64,000 nucleotides of DNA from the NCBI GenBank assembly GCA_027627225.1, contig CM051027.1:92633651-92697650 (forward strand), given 5' to 3'. This DNA comes from Congeria kusceri (taxonomy: Eukaryota > Mollusca > Bivalvia > Myida > Dreissenidae). A program made the translations under genes and the position numbers. Every line of letters begins with the position of its first letter. The first letter of the stretch is position 1. Of this stretch, positions 35,720-49,400 are shown piece by piece. The notes beneath the pieces were generated by a model. It made no database searches, was not told where the DNA came from, and saw only the letters and a program-made list of their open reading frames with translations.

Positions 35720-35969
35720 GAGGCATGTCGTGGGAAAACCGGACTGAATGCAAATGCGTAAAGTGTCGTCCCTGTGCAGCCCGAACAGGCTAATCCAGGA
35801 CGACACTTTCCGCCTACAGTGGATTTATGTTTAAAGAGACTTCCTTTAAACAAAAAATACCATAAAAGCGAAAAGTGCCGTCCCGGATCAGCCTGTGCGG
35901 ACTGCACAGCTGATCCGGGACGACACTTTGAGCACTTGCATTAAGCCCGGTTTGCCCACAACATGCCTC
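35720..35969. mobile_element. GTCGTGGG-type MITE, copy 2 (full length)
   Basis: A 250-bp element from GAGGCATGTCGTGGGAAAAC to CCCACAACATGCCTC, with internal palindromic blocks (AAAGTGTCGTCCC, GGCTAATCCAGGACGACACT, GATCCGGGACGACACTTT). It is the most complete copy of the family here. Confidence 0.85.
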
Positions 35970-36689
35970 AATTAACTTTTTATTGACTGTGCGGTACAGT
36001 GCTTAGCTGATATGCTCCTTGTTAACATAGCATTGTCCGCTCCGTTTATTCTTTCATTATGTATGAGCGTTTAGTAGGCTTCTGTGGAACGATGCATGCA
36101 TCAACTGCGGCTCTGTAGAAGCTGGCGCGTTCAGTTAAACCGATATTTGCATGGTGCACAACTACCGAGTAACGGAAAGGCCATAGTTTTTATTTTATGC
36201 CGAAGTCACCTTGACCTTGACGAATGTTGCGCAATGTTGTCTTTTTTAAATATTGTATTCTTCTCGTATGATAGCTTGCCAACGAGTTGAAATCGAGACC
36301 GTTCATCGACTTTGTACACCGGCAGTAGCTGTAGTTGTACGTTACCCCTTCCCTATTGTGACCCACGAGTAGCCATGCATTATCAGCGACTAATATTGTT
36401 CTCATATTGATCTCCGTTGGCGAAACCTCTCTTGTCGGTGGTTGAAGGCCAGATATAGCGCATGGACGACAATGGCACCATGGCAACAAGACTGGCTCAC
36501 TGCAGCAGTTTGTCATTATATCGACATCTGTACTGTGGCCCGGCTCACGGTCGATAGAGACGCTTGTTATGAGATCGGGTATCAAGCCCTCGCAGTACCT
36601 GGATCGGTTCACACTTCACAGCAGTAGACTGCACGGGCTAGAGGTGTATGTGTATGGTTGACGTATTAATTCCATCTGTTTGCTTCATC
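35970..36689. other. Unassigned, moderately GC-rich DNA
   Basis: The 140-codon minus-strand frame (36190-36612) has scattered cysteines but no motif I can name, and an overlapping plus frame exists. I do not call a gene. An X-box-like site lies at 36474-36487. Confidence 0.3.
36474..36487. promoter_or_regulatory. RFX X-box-like site
   Basis: GGCACCATGGCAAC (reverse GTTGCCATGGTGCC) keeps a perfect GGCAAC half-site. The other half deviates. Confidence 0.25.
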
Positions 36690-36835
36690 ACCTTCTTCTT
36701 CTTCATTATTATCATCATCATCATCATAAACAACAACAACAACATCATCATTATCATCATCAATAACAACAATATTATCATCATTAACAATACCAACAAC
36801 AACAACAACAACAACAACGTAATGATACTAATCAT
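36690..36835. repeat. ATC/AAC trinucleotide microsatellite
   Basis: Interleaved (ATC)n and (AAC)n runs, with shadow frames on both strands. Confidence 0.9.
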
Positions 36836-37869
36836 TAGTTAAGTTTCTTCTTTAAAAATAACACAACAGTGACCATATTGTCATTATGATTTTAGTGCTG
36901 AAATTACCACCACGGGCAACTGTATTGTTTGTGATACTATAAACATTTAAGACATTCATTTGTATCGCCGTTATCGTCATTAGCAACCGCTGCGAAACAA
37001 CGTTACCTTCGATTTGTGATCATTTATTCATTATCGTCAGGAACGAGATCCCATCATTATGGAATATCATTATCAGCACCAAAGGTAATACATACAGTTT
37101 ACATGTATACTACAACGGTGTTATCAGACTTTTTTTATATAAATATCATCTATCCATCACAGCATTTTTTAATCGTCGTATTTATTATCATGATCTTTAT
37201 CTAGATAGATAATTAGCAACATATTCATATAAAATAAAGCAAGAAATATACTTGAAATATAAATCGGCGTCTGTGGCAAGTTAGAAAATTAGGTATGTAA
37301 ACTGAAATTCCTATTTACTTGTAGATAATTATTTAAAACTGACAAATATGTAGCATGGTTGGTTTTATACACGATAATGTACATGTCGAACGCCCAGCGC
37401 ATGTCTGACAAGATTGTACACAATACCAACATATACAATACTAAATAGGCCTACTAAATAGTATTCCTTAAATTACATTCATTTTATAAAAACATGTGGC
37501 AAATTATATATTATAGTAATAATGCATTGTTTGGAAAATCGCAAACAGTATCTGAGCAAGGTGTTTTAACGCGTGCTTCGTGCTACTGTAGCTGTTCGCA
37601 GCCGCCAGTACTGAACTCCGACCGTGTTGGCCGCCAATTAGCTGCCTCTGTGCGATGCTACGCCATAGCATCGCACAGTAAAGTACCGCCGTTCGTATTC
37701 TCATACACGACCTTTGCGCGAAGGTCTGCATTTATTGGTCAGACACGTGAATACACTGTTGAAGAATCCGGTGCTCTTGCGTTGTAAGGTCAAATAATAT
37801 CTGGCCTTAGTGGTCACAATTCTAGTCTGCAAGCGAAGATAACATTTGCATAATATATAATGCCTAGTA
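36836..37869. other. Unassigned DNA with a perfect hairpin
   Basis: No gene is supported. 37500-37790 is GC-rich with frames of 75-97 codons on both strands. 37648-37678 is a perfect hairpin: 13-bp stem CTGTGCGATGCTA, loop CGCCA. Confidence 0.4.
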
Positions 37870-38310
37870 TTAGTAGTGGACTGGTGGTAGTGGGTGGTGG
37901 TGGTGACAGTTGTTGGTAGTGATTTTAAGTGGTAGTTGGTGGTGGTGGTAGTTGTTGGTAGTAGTTGTTGATGGTTGTTGTTGATGCTAGTTGTTGGTGA
38001 TTGTTAGAAGTGGTTTATGTTTTGATGGTGGTGGTTGTTGGTGGTTGTAATGGTTTATGTTGTTGGTGGCAGTTGTTGTTGGTAGTGGTGGTTGTTGGTG
38101 GTTTATGTTGTTGGTGGTGGTCGTTGGTTGCGGTAGTGGTTGTCGATGGTTGTGGTGGTGGTTTGTGATAAAGGTTGTTGTTTGTGATGGTTTTTTGGTG
38201 GGTTTTGTTGGTTGTAGTGGTTGATGTTGCATGTTGGTGGTGGTGGTTAGTGGTTGTGGTGTTTAGTGGTGGTGGTGTTTAGTGGTGGTGGTGTTTAGTG
38301 GTGGTAGATG
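37870..38310. repeat. TGG/TGT-rich microsatellite
   Basis: About 440 bp dominated by GGT and GTT triplets, with degenerate higher-order copies of GTTGTTGGTGGT, ending in three copies of a GTTTAGTGGTGGTG unit. Confidence 0.85.
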
Positions 38311-38560
38311 ACTCACAACGAAGATATTTATCACTAGTCATTACGAAAGCAGACTTTCTTCACTACGGCAAAGCTTTGGGTTATTCAAACAGCTTACATC
38401 ACCTTCAAAACGAAATGTGTATGTTATAATTATGATGTTGCGGCGATGAAAACTTGCTAGTCGGGCCAGTATCCCTAGTCCAGATTAAATCAGGGAGTTC
38501 TATTATTTCCCCAATATAAATAACTAATTGTTTTAAAGCTGCTACGTCACAAGTGCAAAT

Positions 38561-38635
38561 GACTTTAGCGGCGCAGTTAGAGTATCCACCTCTCACGCCG
38601 AGGACCCGGTTCAATCCCCCGCAAGTGCTCAGAAT
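38561..38635 (+). mobile_element. tRNA-like SINE head
   Basis: An A-box-like TAGCGGCGCAGTTAGAG (38566) and a B-box-like CGGTTCAATCCCC (38607-38619) sit at roughly tRNA spacing, but the stems do not pair convincingly. It is probably a truncated SINE or tRNA pseudogene. Confidence 0.45.
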
Positions 38636-38690
38636 TTTTCTAATTAATGGTGTTTGAAGTAATCTTTGTTTGTGCGATATTTTTCAAATC

Positions 38691-38743
38691 CGGGACGACA
38701 CTTTACGCACGTGCATTCAGCCCGATTTCCCACGACAGGCCTC
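38691..38743. mobile_element. GTCGTGGG-type MITE, right-end fragment
   Basis: CCGGGACGACACTTTACGCA through CCCACGACAGGCCTC matches the right end of 35720-35969. The left part is missing. Confidence 0.75.
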
Positions 38744-38961
38744 ATTAAAATTACATATATATTTAGCTACTATTTTCAAGAATCCACACCTGTATCGATC
38801 TACATGTATATTTATTCAGAAACTGAACCGGTCAGACAATGACTGAGTATGTTATAGCTTACCGGTATATACAATTATAATTCATGTATAATATATAATT
38901 AATGTATAATTCATGTATAATTCATGTTTATTCTATATCCTTGCAGACTGAGCGACCCGCC

Positions 38962-40436
38962 ATGTCGAAGAAGGACAGCAAGTTCTACGTGTGCCTGCAC
39001 CAGACGTGCCGCTTCCGGACAGATAAGCGGAAGGCGATCTACACGCACCTGATCCGCACCCACAGTGAGCGGAAGGAGGACTACGAGTGTGAGTACTGCA
39101 GCGCCACCTATGAGCGGGAGGATCTTATGGAGGAGCATCTGCACCGTAAGCATCCCCACGAGCCGTTCACGTACACGTGCGTGTCGCGCATCGAGAACGT
39201 GATCAACACGTGCGCCCAGTTGGGCGCGCAGCCGAATGCGGCGGCGAAAGGCGCGTCGTCGTCGTCGGCGAATAAGGAGAATGACGTTAAGAATGAGGAG
39301 ACACACAAGAAGTCTGATATGTACTTTAGGCCGATTTGTACGAGAAATAGCGTAAACATACGCACAAAGGCTTCCGTGAATGAGTCACTCACGAAAATCG
39401 CGAAATTTGGCAAAGCGGAACAGAATGATTCTCCGATTGGGGACACTGGGGATGATAGCATGAGCGACGGGGAGGAAGCAGGTCGTGATATGGACACTGC
39501 TGGCGACTCGAGCGGCGACGGGACCGACGAAGATGGTGTGGAACTTGAAAGTGAATCAGAATCACAGACATACACATCTGAACCGTCAGGACTTAAAATT
39601 AAGTTTAGTCTGAAGAAAAACAGTACCTCCCCGATGGGGTCAGCAAGTCATCGTGAAGAATCCCACTCGCCTCCGACCTTGCTGCCGCATATGATTGCCT
39701 CGCCTATTGTGACATCCGGTCAGTCGGCCGCTCCACCGGATATTGTTGGCCAAAGCCAAACTGCTATCGCAAACGCGCAGGTGAGGGACAAATCGTCGAA
39801 ATATTACGATAAACTTGAGGTGTACCATTCCACCGACTCGAAAGGGCGGCGATGTTGTCCATTTTGCGATTACAAGACAACAAAGAATACAATACGAGTG
39901 CATCTTTCAGGAATTCACAAAATTTACTTTGTAAAATGCTCCCTCTGTGACTACAGGGCCGCATTTCCACACCAGATTACGCAACATGGCATCAAGTTCC
40001 ATAAGACAACAAATCTCAACGTGATTCAACTCTCAAAAGAATCCAGGGAACGAGTGATAGCGAAATTGAAACAAACACTTCCTATCGATTCGCAGGCGTG
40101 CAACGCGGATGATAATTCAGCAGACGACATTGACGTGGACGCGACGATCGATGACGAAGATTTTAATTCGGAAGAGAGTTATTCTAATTCCGGCGAAGAA
40201 GAGAATGAGAACAAGGCTGTTAATTCCCAAGCAGACGACAGGGTATTTAAAGCGCCGGTTTGCCAGACGTCAAAGACGGATTATTATAGCATTCAGTTTG
40301 AAAATGGCGTCTACCTGTACAGCTGTAACCTCTGTCCTTTCCAGACGCCGGTACGAGCTACGATCTACACGCACAAGTACAGGCACGAGGAGAAATCGTA
40401 CATGTGTGGCTACTGCGAATTCACGTCTGCTCCGAG
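38962..40436 (+). CDS. Zinc-finger gene, coding exon 1
   Basis: The exon follows a consensus acceptor (TATCCTTGCAG, ending 38946) with 15 nt of 5' UTR before the ATG, so transcription starts further upstream. It encodes residues 1-491 plus two bases of Arg492: fingers 1-5 and the first half of finger 6. Between fingers 2 and 3 is a long serine- and acid-rich spacer. The donor is CCGAG|GTAACA. Confidence 0.9.
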
Positions 40437-43400
40437 GTAACATGCAACGTTTTTCTTCACGTCATTTCTGCTATACCCTATTATGCAATTTATATGCACC
40501 AAACATTCGGAAAAAAATCAGATTTTCTTCGGTTCCAAGAAATACAAGTAACGTTCAATATAAGTGCAATATATTATCTTTTGTACTTACCAGTATTTTC
40601 TGTAATAAAAAACAACGAATTATGCACGTATAACATGTTTACCACAGATGTTATACGTTTCTTTTAAACGTTCACAAAACACCATGTTCTTTCAAAAAAT
40701 CTTTTCTTCCAATCAGCCAACGTTTTCGCTCCTTGATGATAAATTAATGATTCGAAAGCATGGCGGACCATTGTTATTTACATATGTTATTTATTTTGAC
40801 TGCTTACAGATCGAACGTTGTGCATCACATTCGCGGGAAACACAAGGGCAAGGCAATCCTAGTGCGTGACGCAGACGAACATTCAGGCGCACGCGCAGAC
40901 GAACAAACCGGCGCACGTGCCGTCGAGAACCCAGGTAGCATTCGGAAGCATGGTCATTCTACACTGATCGAATTTTAAGAAATAAGTAATAACAAGAAAT
41001 ATACTTTGCGTTGGTGGCAATTAAATAATACTGTGACGCAATTAACCTTCAAGTCAATCAGTATTCGATCTAATAAAACCAACAACAATAACTCGGATAA
41101 ATGCATCGAATTATTAATAAGCGTTTTCATTAACAACTTATGCGTATCATTTTACACTTTAGCAAACAATTAAAAAGGCACGGTTGGCTACATATTTAGA
41201 CATTCCTAATTGCTAATTGCATATTTCTCATAACATATATTCTGCCACAGTATTAAGATTTATGAAGCAATGTGTTTGTACTTTCATTTCTTCACATTGC
41301 TGACCATAATTCTATATCTATCGAACTATAACAGACCGTTAGCGACAATTAAGTAATGTGCATGGTTTCTATATTAGCACGCTTTCTTCTATAAAAGGTT
41401 GAGAGCTATCCATTTTCAGCCATAGAAATGTCTGGGAAGGCTACAGGTAAATATGTTTAAAAAGTTACACAGTAAATTGCACAACCGACGTAATATTATT
41501 GTTAAGAGTTAGTTACGAACGTCTTTTTTGTTCATGTATTGAAATATGAATAGACATTATTGTGCGTTTTTCATAGTCCGCGAGAACCCGGATGGAAAAT
41601 TTGTGGACCGCAGTCCGGACCAGACGAGAACAGCGGAAGAAATGGCGCGTGCAGATGATGACGTAATCGATGATGATCAGATGACTGATGGTAACATACG
41701 ATTTACCGGTATTTATTTGGTATTTGCGATTTATTTCCTGAGGACGAAATAAATAATAATATTGAATAAAAGCAGCCTGAACGTACATGTACATTTCAAG
41801 AAGGAAAAGAAACAGCATATTAAATGTGCAGAATGTGTTCTGCATCATGCATAATTGGAACCCTCCCAGCACAATGAACATTTGTACGGAACTACTGATA
41901 GTTCTGAGAAATTGTGTATACTCAAGGGAGGCTACACTTCCTCATCTGCTACACTTTACATAGTTGTTACCTCCCTTTAAAACACTGACCGCTTACTGGT
42001 TACACTATTGTTGTATGGAACTATTATCGCGCCGAAGTGAAAATGCCAATAAATGTATCATGTATGATGTTCATTATGATATAAATACACATTGCTATAG
42101 ATTGTAATAGAACATGGGGAAATGTCAAACTTGATTTTTATCTTCTGTTAAGGCATGTTGTATATTTCAGATAAATCACTGCATCCGATCATCAAAGTGC
42201 CTCAATTCAAGCGATCCATATTGGTGAATGAACTTTCATCCGAAAGTGAGCCGAAGAAAATTAAACTGGAGGAAAGCGACAGTCCGGTTGAGTATAAACT
42301 CTCGCTGAATAAGTTGTACCGGATCAACCCGAGCGGCTCTCCGAAGTTTCTCTGCGTGATGTGCGCTTACGCTTGCGATACGCACCCCAAAATGAAGCAT
42401 CATCTCTACCGACATCGGCCCCAGAAGTATAAATGTCCGTACTGCGACCACCGAAAATATCCGAGGTAACATTGTTTCAAAATTTGGAGACCAAATAAAA
42501 AATTCAGTTGCCTTGCTGTTTTCATTTATGTTACCTTTTCAACTTTTTACATAATAATGATTGGCTATTATATGTTACAGAATTTGTATGTTGGATGTGT
42601 AATCGTTTTCATAATTGAACTTCAGTTAACCTGTACCTAGAAGGCTGCGAAAGCTATAGCAAGAACCGTAACTCCAACCTTACAATGCTTCTCTCTATGT
42701 GTAGCTATTGAACTTCAATTAACCCACACTTACTTGATTATATCCCATCAGACAGCCTCGATTTTGTCTTTAATACTTCTACATCTGATTATTAATCAGA
42801 TTATTTTGATCTCTCACGGAATAACGAGGACGTAAAGTACAATACGTTTGGTAAAACACTTATCGACCTCTGCTGTACATATAGCGTACATTTTTAAAAT
42901 GGGCGACTCTTTGATGATGTGGAGGGAAACTTTACGTACCTGAGTGTCAATGGTGCTAGCGTTGTTGACTATCATATCGTATCGTCTGACATATTCCTTT
43001 ATGTAACGCACTTTGCTGTTGATTTACGCGATGAATCTGATCATCTACCATTGACGTCATGTTTAACGTTTCCTGGTCATATTGCAGCCGATCCAATTTC
43101 AGGTTTGCGCAGTGGTCTTAACGATAAGGTGGAGTGCGTCCAGTTAGATAAATTTAAATGGAAAGAAGTTTATCGACAAGATTTTCTCGATAGATTTATG
43201 TCATTAATTAATAACTTTAGAGAGGAAATTACTCTATCTTTACAATCAAATGTTAACGAGGCAGTAAATAAAATAATGTATGTTTACCAAAATGCGGCAA
43301 TCAAAATGAAATGCGCTCGAAGTAGGACAGTTTCTGAACCACACAGATATCGTAACCAGCCGTGGTGGGATAGTGAGTGCAATTATGTCAAACACCATAA

Positions 43401-46400
43401 ATACTCCCTACTAAGGCGATTCCGATGGACCAGCTTATCGGCTGATTTAAAGTTATATTTACTAGCACGAAATGAATTTAAATGTATTTTGATTTAAAGC
43501 GTACACAACATCAAGAGTCTATGCGAAACAAACTAATTAGTGCTAGAAATAGCGCATCCGCATTTTGGAGAACTATTAAGCTAAGTAAGCAGTTTAATAA
43601 GTCAGAAAATTCATCACATATTTCTCCTGATAAGTGGGTAGAATACTTCAAAGATTTGCTACATAGGCCAAATTTGCCATCGCCTGTACTTGATAATTCT
43701 ATGGAAAAATCAAATACCGAACAACAAGGTGATAATATATTAAATTCTGCTATTTTATTATCCGAGGTACAAAGTAGCATACAAACGCTTAAATCGGCAA
43801 GTCTCAAGGCACTGACGGAATAAGTGCCGAATTTTACAAAAATACATGTACGATTATTTCACCAACATTATGTGATCTTTTTAACGGTATTCTAAATACT
43901 GGCGTCTTTCCCGATAGCTGGCGCGAAAGCGTTATTGTCACGGTACATAAATCCGGTTCAAAAGCGGAGCCTTCCAACTATAGAGGAATCTATCTGATAA
44001 ACATTATGTATAAATCGTTTTCAAATATCATTTATTCTAGGTTATGCTTATGGGCAGAGGCATTAAATAAAATCGAAGAATCGCAGGCCGGTTTTCGGCC
44101 TGGGTACTCTACAGTAGATAATATGTTCACGTTACAAAGTATGATTCAAAAATATATCTCAAAGTCTGGTGGTGGATTTTATGTTCTATATATAGACTTC
44201 AAACGGGTCTTCGATGGGCTTATGCACCATAAATTGTTTGAAATTCTGTATAAAATAGGTATACGGGGTAAATTTTACAATGTAATTGTAGCTATGTACA
44301 CAGACTTATTCGCCCGTGTGCGTATATCTCAAAATACAGCGAGCAAACCTTTTAAATGTAATATTGGAACCAAACAAGGGGACGTAAGCAGCACGATAAT
44401 TTTTAATTTATTTCTAAACGAGTTGTCTCTCTTTTTGAGGGATAAGGCTCATGGGGTATTTTCATAACGCAAGATATTTCTGATATCATATGTATTTTGT
44501 ATGCAGACGATGTAGCGAATTGTGCTGATACAGCAGTAGAACTACAGTCGCAGCTTAACAGCATCTCTGAATTCTGTGCAAATACAGGGATGACTATAAA
44601 TCAAAAGAAAACGGAAATCATTGTTTTCAGAAATGGTGGTCCTCTTCGTTCTTATGAACGCTGGTTATACAATGGCGAGGCTGTAAATGTTACATCCATG
44701 TATAAATATATGGGTTTACTCTTCACTCCCACCCTCTCATGGACAAAAGCAAAACAAAAACTAGCTGCACAGGCTAAAAAGTCAATTAATGCAATAAAAC
44801 TGTTTCAGATGTCATTCGGTAGCTTCCATAGAGAAGAATTTTTCAAACTATTTGACTCAATGGTGAAGCCTATACTCACATACGGAGCTAAAATCTGGGG
44901 TTTTGAATTTTCAGAAATAATCGAACGTGTTCTAATACAATGTTGCAAAAATTTTCTAGGTGTTAATATTTCTGTTAATGATTGTATGGCGCTGGGAGAG
45001 TGTGGACGATTTCCGCTTTGTGTTGACTATTTCACAATTTGTATACAATATTGGTGTAAAATATTGCACATGCCAAATCATAGGTACCCACGGAACTGTT
45101 ATTTAATGCTTAAACAACATGATGATTTAGGTAGAGTTAACTGGACTACTGGTGTTAAAAATTTGCTTTTCAAACATGGTTTTGGTAACGTTTGGATATC
45201 CCAAGAAATTGGTAATGTTCATGTTTTTCTAGAAACTTTTAAACAACGAATACGTGATATTAAATATCAAAATTGGCATGACAGTTTAAATTCAACTCGT
45301 TGTGATACATATAGGCATTTTAAGTCATTGCTAAACCCAGAAAAATATTTATATGTTAACATTCCTTTTTGTTATCGTAAAAGCTTTGCTAAATTGATGT
45401 TCTGACCATAAATTTGCCATAGAAACCGGAAGACATGCAGGTATTTTAAGAGAAGAACGTTATTGTACTTTTTGTCTAGAACAATTGCAAATAAGAATAG
45501 TAGAAACAGAATTTCGTGTATTTTTTGAGTGTTTAAAATATATACAAAAACGCAATTTATATTTGTATTCATGGTTTAACGGCTACAAATGAAGTTGTAC
45601 TACAGAAAATAATGGCATATATTATTCAGTTAATGAAACCATAGACAATGTACATGTTTATTGTGCACGATTGTGAGACACAACCTTTCATTATATAAGT
45701 TTGATTGTATGTTGTATTTTGGGCCGGTGGCCTTTATTTACAAAATAAACTTTTTGTTCTGTTTTGTTCTGTTGTTCTGTACACCTAGAAGGCTGCGATA
45801 GCTATAGGAAGAACCGTAACTCCAACCTTACAATGTTTCCCTCTGTATGTAGTTATTTCCCTTATTGGAAATTACTAAAATTCTTGCTCTAATCCATAAA
45901 TCAAAATGTGATTAAAATCATATTCTAGAGTTTCCGATAATTTCAATTGTAAGCCTTTATTGACATCGGATTTAAACAACTGACGGCTGTGCTCACAGTT
46001 TTCTTTATTAAACTAAAAACTTCATTATTTTATGGCCATCTATTGTATACAATAAAAACGCCCGTCAATCAGGGCAAATGAAAATATATTTTAGCTCGTG
46101 GGTTATTTTTGTGTTTTGTAACACATGATGTATACAGATATTGTGCCAGTTCAATTCAGATAATTCCTTACACTTCAGTTGCACAAACATTTTTAGTGAA
46201 AACAAATCAATGAATTAATTTCATGTGAAAATTGAATTGTATTAGTACAGGTAAGTCTTTTATTCCACAAAATGAACAGGTAATTTGTTGTATATTAAAA
46301 AGGTACCGAGCTGTTTTTATTATAATATTATTTCAATGAAAACACTATAGGCAAGTATATGTTTTGGGTTGATATCCTATTAAATAAAAAAAAAAGTTTG

Positions 46401-49400
46401 TATTTTCCTAGGTCGTATGTCGTACGCCACGTGCGGGACACGCACCGGAACAAGCCGGTGCGCGTGATTGACCTCTCCAAGGGCAACGAACCGGAAGACG
46501 TGCCCGAGTATGCGCAGGAGAATGCGGAAATAGACGAGGCAGAAGAACGCATTACCGAGCTTGGTATGTTAGAAACTGTGGATACAATTTTAGGTCAAAT
46601 TAACATTATCAATGCGAGGTATAAATCATTAAATCACGATTTCTTTCGACTTCAAGCATTTCTTACTAAATTCAACGTTTGTTTATTATTTGTTTTACAA
46701 ATAAACATAGATACTGTGCGTTTTAATAAATATAAAATTTGGAAAAAAAGAAGCAAGTGGAATTGAGAAATTACTATTTCAAATTAGCATACTGCATTCC
46801 AGTTTCTAAAGAATCAGAAGCGTCACCGCCAGTTGTTGAGAAAACCAGCGTAAGTGACTTTATAGACAACTCCGACGATACAAATGAGGAAGTTGATGCA
46901 TTAAAGAAGTTTGCACAGAAGCTCAATTTAAAATCAGTTCTCACCTCTGACCTTAGCGACGACCTCTTTCCGGCGTCAGCAGACGACAGTGCTAATTTTG
47001 ACGATACGGATTTTACCTCGACACCGCTTATCGAATCGATGATCAACGGCCAGTTCAAAACGGGCCTTCAGAAAATTGCCACGAAGAACTTCGAGAAAAA
47101 GAAGAGCGTGAGAGATTACCGGGTGAACAGCAAAGGCGGTCCGCGGTATGTCTGCAACAAATGCGGCTACGGTACCGAGAACTACAAGACCATACACAAC
47201 CACATGTACCGGCACGAGTCCCAGAGGTACCAGTGTCCTTACTGCGGGTACAGGCGGTCGCCAAGGTGAGTGATAGGGTGTCGTGGAAAAACATGTATTT
47301 GGAATTAAAAAATAAGCCAGGGTGGGTATTCACAAAGTTCTTAAGGGAAATCTTATGTTTCTACTTAAGTAAACATTTCGGATCGATTTTCATTGTGAAA
47401 TCCAGTGAATTATGTTTACATAGTGGTAACATATATTTTATTATTTCCCTAAGGAGCGTTCTGAATACGAGCCCATCGGTGCCATTATTGTATGTGAATA
47501 TTCACAGTTTTATGTATGTGCTCTGGATCTAATACCCATTGCCATTTCCACATGTATTAAACGTAAAACTATTTAATTAATAATTTAGAAAATTGTTTAT
47601 TATTCGTACAAGTTCCAAAACGAATATTTTATAGTTTTCCGTATTTCCAGATCCTTCGTAGAAAACCACATCCGGGAGGTGCACAAGGGTCAGCCGGTCA
47701 TCATAACGGAACTGGACGCCTTGGACGAAATAGATCCTCCGGAGGGTGAGTTTGCAAGGGAGACAATCCACAGACTGCTTGTATAAATTAGTCAACCTCC
47801 GCTCAGAGATTTAACTGGTTCCGAGCATAGCTCAATTTTAAATTCCTGCATTTAAATTTTAAGGAAACCCTGTAGGATCATATTTTTCACAAATCATATT
47901 TTTCACAATCATGTGAAGAACATGATCTCATTTGTTATAGTTTAAGTATGAAGAATGTGATTGGTCAAAAACGGGATATGCGTGAGGATCACAGAAGTAT
48001 AATATTTCATTGTATATCAAAAACTGGAAAAATGTGAAAAATAAGACTGTGATGTGTGAAGAATATGATCTTATTTTTCACACTTGTGAAGAATGAGATC
48101 CTATTTTTTCATAGATGTGAAAAATGTGATTTGTGATAAATGTGGTCCTACAAAGCTCCACTTTTGATTGCCTTTGCCACGGTCACCTAACGTGTGTGTC
48201 TCTCGTAATTTGTACATGTTATATTATATAAAATCCATACAGTTAGTAAAGAATTATTCCAACATAATACTCGCTAATTTTTCTATAGACAAAGAACACA
48301 ATTATAGTTGTTAATCTACCCAATACATAACACAAAATGTAGGCCTGATTCTGAGCGGAGCATAGTAATATGTAGTTCTTATTACAATTGCAACAATATT
48401 TGTCGAATTATGTTAGAATCGAAATAATTTTCGCATTATCGTTGTTTTATAGGCCAGTAACAACTCTTAGTCCTTCTGATGCGTGGCTATTAAACAACTC
48501 TGGCTAACACCCTCGTGGTTTAATTCCAACGCATCAGAACTCCAAATCGTTGTTTACTGGCCGATAAGCAACGATAAATCGAAAATTTATTACGTTAATG
48601 ACCTAACTCCTTTCAAATTCAAGGTAAACACATCGTGATTAACTTATCCTTTCTACGTTTGGATGTGTTTGATTTCGATTGTTATTGCATGTATCTTAAG
48701 CATGTATTCGATTTGTTCTGTCGTTTTGCTTCAGCTAAAGTACAGAAAGTCGACGTAGATACGCTGCAGACGACACCAAAACTGTTAGGATTCCCTGCAC
48801 CAAAATCCGAAGTCCAACGGAACCTGACTTCACCCCCACAAGTGAAAATAGAACCAGCCAGTACGTTGCATTCTGTGAAGTCGATGAATCAGCAGCAGAC
48901 GCCCGTTTCCATAAATAATTCGACGTTGCAGACGACAATTTTGTCATCTGGTCAAGCGCCTAAGCAGCCTTCAGATAATCAGGTGAAATTCAAAAAGGAG
49001 ACCCGGACTACTTTCAAGACAATGTATAAATGCACGTTTGATCCGGAAACGTGTAATCACATTTCCAAAGACAAATCGAAGATGAAACAACATTTGTTTA
49101 TGCACGTGGAATATAAGCCCTGGTCATGCGATTTCTGCGAAATGACGGCCAGCCAATCGTCGCACATTAAAAATCACGTGAGATCCGAACATCCGGGCGT
49201 TTCAGAAACGTCATTTAAGTACAAGAAACACAACTATCTTGAAAAACATATAGAAAGTTTCCTGACCAAAGGTCTTTTTACCGTTCCTGTCAACGAGTAC
49301 CGCGTAATAATGGACATGAAAGGAAACACGAAATCTTCTAAGAACCAGACGATATTTGCCCGGGACGCCACCGGAAATATCGAGTGTCCCTACTGCCCTT

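Larger units (their letters stand above)
40437..42170. other. Introns 1-3 of the zinc-finger gene
   Basis: Three introns (40437-40809, 40935-41576, 41691-42170) surround exons 2 and 3. They are AT-rich and I see no repeat element or RNA in them. Confidence 0.7.

Noticed and set aside
36190..36612. 140-codon minus-strand gene
   Set aside because: No domain, no homologue recognised, and comparable frames occur on the opposite strand.
38902..38961. Upstream ATG (38902) extending zinc-finger exon 1
   Set aside because: The extension crosses a consensus splice acceptor (TTGCAG at 38946) and AT-rich simple sequence. The ATG at 38962 has a better context.
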